Positions 59,641-64,000 of a stretch of 64,000 nt of DNA are shown here, in pieces. Positions within the stretch are counted from its first letter, which is position 1; every line of letters begins with the position of its first letter. This DNA is from Dreissena polymorpha (lineage: Eukaryota; Mollusca; Bivalvia; Myida; Dreissenidae). Where the stretch lies: contig NW_026273354.1 of assembly GCF_020536995.1 (NCBI RefSeq), forward strand, positions 157,501-221,500. Direction: 5' to 3'. A program made the translations under genes and the position numbers. The notes under the pieces were generated by a model. That model was given only the letters and a program-made list of their open reading frames with translations. It was not told where the DNA came from and ran no database searches.

Positions 59641-59727
59641 ACACTACTGAATATGTTCATGGTTAGGAAGTTGCCCAGAACCATTTTTTGTGGGAACAAA
59701 TTTCTAGTGATTATCTTTTTGCCCTTT

Positions 59728-60071
59728 AGCTCACCTGAGCACAATGTGCTAATGGTGAGCTTTTTTGATCGCCTTTTGGCAGTCGTGGAGTGCGTGTTGT
59801 GTGGCGTCAACATTTGCCTTGTAAACAATCTTGAGGCCACATTAATTGTCCAAACTTCATGAATTTTGTCAGAACATTTTTCCAAATGAAATCTTGGACA
59901 AGTTAAAAAATTGTTCCGGTTTATTGTCCGTCATCATGAAACTTGGTCAGAAGATTTGTCAAAATGATATCTTGGGCAAGTTCAAAAATGGTTCCGGTTG
60001 GTTCAAAAACATGGGCACCAGGGGGTGGGGCATTTTTCCTTATATGTCTATATATAGCTATAGAAAAACCT
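59728..60071 (+). repeat. AGCTCACCTGAGC dispersed repeat, left part
   Basis: AGCTCACCTGAGCACAATGT with its mirrored GGTGAGCT forms a hairpin head. It is followed by two similar blocks (GAAATCTTGGACAAGTTAAA; GATATCTTGGGCAAGTTCAA) and ACATGGGCACCAGGGGGTGG. The repeat is interrupted by the element at 60072-61436 and resumes at 61446. Confidence 0.75.
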
Positions 60072-61436
60072 GGTATCCGGACAATCTCTCCTACAGACAA
60101 TCGCTCCTACGCTAAATTTGATAGGGCGGACGGTCGCTCCTACGATGTTTTGACAGGGCGGACAGTCGCTCCTACGATGTTTTGCAAGGGCGGACAGTCG
60201 CTCCTACGATGTTTTGACAGGGCGGACAGTCGCTCCTACATTATTTTGCCAACCCGGACAATCGCTCCTACATTATTTTGTCAACCCGGACAGTCGCTCC
60301 TACATTATTTTGACTCCACGGCAAAATGTAGTGTACGCCGATCAAAGGCTAACACCTATGATTACCCGACAATTAAAATTGCCAACTTGTGTCGAAAAAT
60401 GCGAAATAAGCCAGATATTTAAATTTGAAATCGAAAATGTCTGTACATTTGAATTCGCCATTATGTTGCATTTCATGAATTTTGTATTCAATGTATTATT
60501 GATTGAAGCGATTGAATAATTTGGAAAGTTCTAGTGATGTCGTTTAAATTTGTGAAACTACGATGATATAAGGTATAAAATACGCATCTTATGTATCCTT
60601 GGCAGGATAGCTAAATTGGCTAATGCGTTTTTTACTTCGAGTCCTGCTGCGGGCTACTTTTGTTTTCCTTTTTTAAATTTTATTTTTGATTTTTTACTGG
60701 AGCTTTTAAAATTTAATGTTTACATTTATCAATATAAAGCATTTAATGACAAACTTCAAAACATGCCAAAATCTGTGAAAAGGCCCCTTTAATGTGACGC
60801 CATTCTGTAATCTTTATGCACGGTTCGCACATCATAGGTGTCAAAGTGGTCATTATCGATTGATACTACCATTGTTGTTATAGCAATTATTGATTTAATG
60901 CGGTTTATTCCAATCGCAAAATGGCACTTATTCCAATAAATGTAATATAGGAAAGAATGTCCCTGATAGGAATAATGTAGGAACCATTGTCCAAAGTGCC
61001 CTTATAACTACCTTATATTTACAGAATCGACAAACTGTAACATAGTTTGTCAGTAAGTAAATTAATTTATTAAAATCAAATTGATCGGCTCATGTTAATT
61101 AAATTGGCTTTCTGTTAACAGGTTGGCAATTTTAATTGTTGGTTAATTATAGGTGTAAGCCTTTGATCAGCGAATAATATGTTTTGCCGTGGAGTCAAAA
61201 ATAATGTAGGAGCGATTGTCCGGGTTGACACAATAATGTAGGAGTGATTGTCCGGGTTGGCAAAATAATGTAGGAGCGACTGTCCGCCCTGTCAAACATC
61301 GTAGGAGCGACTTTCCGCCCTGTCAAAACATCGTAGGAGCGACTGTCCGCCCTGTCAAAACATCGTAGGAGCGACTGTCCGCCTTGTCAAATTTAGCGTA
61401 GGAGCGATTGTCCGTAGGAGCGATTGTCCGGGATTC
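60072..61436. mobile_element. Mutator-like element with tandem-repeat TIRs
   Basis: A perfect 9-bp target duplication GAAAAACCT (60063-60071 and 61437-61445) flanks a 1365-bp element. Its inverted repeats are about 315 bp. Each is mostly tandem ~36-bp units of GACAGTCGCTCCTACGATG and CATTATTTTG...AACCCG, followed by GACTCCACGGCAAAA and GATCAAAGGCT. The 9-bp duplication and long inverted repeats fit the Mutator superfamily. No transposase. The centre contains the right part of the tRNA-bearing element (60503-60790). Open frames at 59943-60519 are repeat artefacts. Confidence 0.85.
60503..60790 (+). mobile_element. tRNA-bearing TIR element, copy 2 (5' truncated)
   Basis: It matches 41450-41780: GATTGAATAATTTGGA, AAACTACGA, TATAAGGTATAAAATACG, the tRNA-like GGCAGGATAGCTAAATTGGC, then TTTACTGGAGCTTTTA and AATCTGTGAAAAGGCCCCTT. 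The left terminus and the B box are lost. Confidence 0.8.
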
Positions 61437-61445
61437 GAAAAACCT

Positions 61446-61580
61446 CTATAGAGTGTCCCAATGATATCATGAAAAACATGGCCACCAAGGGGTGGGGCTT
61501 TTTCCTTACATGACTATGGTAAAAACATGTTAACACTCTCAGTCGCATTTATAGTCCAATCTCCATGATGAAAAATTCTT
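61446..61580 (+). repeat. AGCTCACCTGAGC dispersed repeat, right part
   Basis: CATGGCCACCAAGGGGTGGG, TTTTTCCTTACATGACTATG and CCAATCTCCATGATGAAA continue the repeat interrupted at 60071. Confidence 0.65.
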
Positions 61581-62033
61581 ATGTGATTATGAATTTTCTT
61601 CAGCAACATGAATACCCTGCCTCATACGATAATGGCTCTTACGCTTACATGTTTGTTGCCTGCATCACTGCAGAATAATAGCTGTTTTCTCCCGATATGT
61701 TATTAATTTTGTAATATCAACAACTTGCTTAATACGTGTAATAAATTGCTTATTTTTTTTATGCCAGTTGTATTGATATGTGTTTATGAATGATGAAGTT
61801 TTGATGAAATATCATTAAATTGTAAAAACTATGTTCATGCATTCTTTTATTGCACAGACTAAAATTAAACCTATCTCGCCAAAACCACTGGATGCGCGAG
61901 AGTTTGCCGATATTTGGCGAGCTGCCTATCTCTGTTATCTCTGTTATCTGTGTCTCTGATAAAACTAATTACTGCTGTGTTGTTTTTTTCATCCTTTCCA
62001 TTTGTCTCTTTTATATGTCTGTCAAATACAGGG
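61581..62033. other. Unannotated sequence
   Basis: No supported feature. Confidence 0.45.
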
Positions 62034-62043
62034 CATATTAAGG

Positions 62044-63294
62044 CTCGATTGGTCATTGTCGGCTCGGGTACTAATTACATGTACCCCGGGTACTCTTAAG
62101 TATACTTACATGTACCCCGGGTACGGTAAATATACTAAAACGTACCCGGGAATTTAAAGCTTAATCTGTCGTTGTCGGCTATATAGTGGGGGACATATTG
62201 TTTTTGCCCTGTCTGTTGGTCTGTCTGTTGGTCTGTCTGTTTGCGCCAACTTTAACATTTTGCAATAACTTTTGCTATATTGAAGATAGCAACTTCATAT
62301 GCTTGTGTATCTCATGAAGCTGCACATTTTGAGTGGTGAAAGGTCAAGGTCATCCTTTAAGGTCAGAGGTCAAATATATGTGACCAAAATCGCTCATTTT
62401 ATGAATACTTTTGCATTATTGAAGATAGCAACTTGATATTTGGCATGCATGTGTATCTCATGGAGCTGCACATTTTTAGTGGTGAAAGGTCAAGGTCATC
62501 CTTCAAGGTCAGAGGTCAAATATATGAGGCCCAAATCGCTTATTTTATAAATACTTTTGCAATATTGAAGATAGCAATTTGATATTTGGCATGCATGTGT
62601 ATCTCATGGAGCTGCACATTTTGAGTGGTGAAAGGTCAAGGTCAGAGGTCAAATATATGTGGCCCAAATCGCTCATTTTATGAATACTTTTGCAATATTG
62701 AAGATAGCAACTTGATATTTGGCATGCATGTGTATCTCATGGAGCTGCACATTTTGAGTGGTGAAAGGTCAAGGTCATCCTTTACAAGGTCAAGGTCAAC
62801 CTTCAAGGTCAAACGTCATATAGGGGGACATTGTGTTTCACGAAGATAGCAACTTGATATTTGGCATGCATGTGTATCTCATGGAGCTGCACATTTTGAG
62901 TGATGAAAGGTCAAGGTCATCCTTCACAAGGTCAAGGTCATCCTTCAAGGTCAAACGTCATATAGGGGGACATTGTGTTTCACAAACACATCTTGTTTTT
63001 AATTAAATATATTCACATTTATGTCAATTTTCTGTAAAATGGCCTCTATATTATCGAAACTCATACTCACAAAGCATGTTGAGGCAGTTTTTTTTTTAAA
63101 TAGAAGTTTGTTTAAGATAATCGGTAGCGCGTTTTACGACATAGGATTTTAGGCGGGAATACAACTCGAGTACAGTCTAATATCGACCGGGTACGATTTA
63201 GTATATTTATCGTACCCGGGGTACGTGTAAGTATACTTAAGAGTACCCGGGGTACACGTAAGTAGTACCGGAGTCGACAATGACCAATGGAGTC
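62044..63294. mobile_element. Mutator-like element enclosing a GGTCA array
   Basis: About 105-bp inverted repeats bound the element. Each contains ATTGGTCATTGTCG, GTACCCCGGGTACTCTTAAG, TATACTTACA and GTACCCCGGGTACG...AAATATACTAAA. A perfect 10-bp direct repeat CATATTAAGG flanks it (62034-62043, 63295-63304). Inner sequence 62180-62996 is a GGTCA tandem array. Duplication size (9-10 bp) and TIR length suggest Mutator-like. No transposase. Confidence 0.85.
62180..62996 (+). repeat. Head-plus-GGTCA tandem repeat element 6
   Basis: The head GTGGGGGACATATTGTTTTT with GTCTGTTGGTCTGTCTGTT is followed by five to six units (TATTGAAGATAGCAACTTGA, GGCATGCATGTGTATCTCAT, GAGCTGCACATTTTGAGTGG, AAAGGTCAAGGTCATCCTT). 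It ends GGGGGACATTGTGTTTCACA then AACACATCTTG, nearly the same end as element 5. Confidence 0.9.
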
Positions 63295-63304
63295 CATATT
63301 AAGG

Positions 63305-64000
63305 GATTAATTATGTCATGCCTGGGGTCGGGCAGCTTCCAGTACTTTGTCCGGAGTATTAGTCTTTAACTATATCACCTATTCACATGAAACTTCATAT
63401 ATGCATATATGGATAGATCTCACTGATTAGAAGTTCAGTGCACAAGAACTATAGCTATAGCCCCTTCATTACTTTATTTATCTCACTTTTTTATTGTCCG
63501 GGTCATAACGTAATTACAATAAGACCCATTTACATCAAACTTCGAACAAAGGTAGGTTGTGGTGTATAGAAGTGCAGCGTTCAACAATCATAAGTCGAGA
63601 ACTCTGGCTTGCATATTTCACAATTCTATGCCTTTGTTGGTTTCACATTTTTTCTTGGTTTCCTGTTTTCCTGAAACTACTAGTTCATGATTGAAAATTA
63701 AGTTTTTATTACATTTAGAAAGGAAATCATACTGCTTATATGGGTTATATCAAATATTTCAGTTGTGTGTGGTATTTTGTATTTTATACACAATAATGAA
63801 AAGTGATATAAGTCCTTGGTGTTATATGTCTGTTTGTTTAGAGGGAAAAAGACAGCACAGGAACTAACGTCTGGGATATCATATCCTTATCAGAAAACAA
63901 AACAGTTAATAACTGAAACTGCAAATATAACTCAAATGTATTTAAACATCATCGATTCTATTGGAGAAGTGGTGTGTCCCATAATTGAAACTAGCCAGTA
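63305..64000. other. Unannotated sequence at window end
   Basis: The text around 63340-63600 (TTTGTCCGGAGTATTAGTC, TTGTCCGGGTCATAACG, CATCAAACTTCGAACAAAGG) resembles the unit style of the head-type arrays, but no period can be shown. Confidence 0.35.

Noticed and set aside
59943-60519. 159- and 101-residue ORFs with RTVAPTMF-type repeats
   Set aside because: Read from the tandem units of the Mutator-like TIR.

Overview
This is a gene-poor, AT-rich stretch of an animal genome. Bivalve-type repeats dominate it: several head-plus-GGTCAAGGTCA arrays, tRNA-related SINEs, many miniature inverted-repeat elements and decayed L1/Tx1-type LINEs. I infer a bivalve mollusc; a dreissenid or another heterodont would fit, but the species is a guess. 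No prokaryotic operon, CRISPR array, rRNA or recognisable virus-like element was seen.

Two host genes can be read. (1) A GT10 alpha-1,3-fucosyltransferase lies on the + strand as its last two exons (5388-5557 and 21729-22494). They join in phase across a 16.2 kb intron packed with repeats. The last exon carries one in-frame stop at a normally conserved cysteine and one frameshift, so the locus is probably a pseudogene, unless the lesions are assembly errors. (2) A class A (rhodopsin-like) peptide-type GPCR lies on the - strand as three phase-compatible exons (34157-34279 with TM2, 31703-31866 with TM3, 31029-31536 with TM4-TM7). It has two small frameshifts. Its large intron holds a GC-rich CCGGGG-repeat transposon.

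Layout. 1-5 kb: inverted-repeat elements and a 1.29 kb ACT trinucleotide array. 5.4-22.5 kb: the fucosyltransferase and its intron, which contains a hAT element with perfect 8-bp target duplication, a TTAA MITE, a broken Crypton/ZMYM-type tyrosine recombinase split by a minisatellite, a perfect foldback, two LINE pieces and a SINE. 22.5-23 kb: GA-rich array. 23.5-27.4 kb: an L1/Tx1-type LINE (- strand) with a 938-bp hAT-like element inserted. 28.7-30 kb: SINE plus GGTCA array. 31-34.3 kb: GPCR. 35.6-36.8 kb: hAT transposase C-terminus and a 51-bp minisatellite. 39.8-49.4 kb: three related elements (C, A, B) with ends built from a GTGAATTGTC motif and the shared core GATCGCTCCGCCCAC. Copy A has a hAT-like insertion whose empty site is preserved in copy B, and copy B has a THAP-like exon. 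51-59 kb: more head-plus-tandem-repeat elements, a hAT MITE and a short hairpin. 60-63.3 kb: two Mutator-like elements with 9-10 bp target duplications and long inverted repeats; one is built from ~36-bp tandem units, the other encloses a GGTCA array.

The genes do not form a pathway. The value of the window lies in its layered transposon history and in the possibly undescribed element families at 39.8-49.4 kb and 60-63.3 kb.
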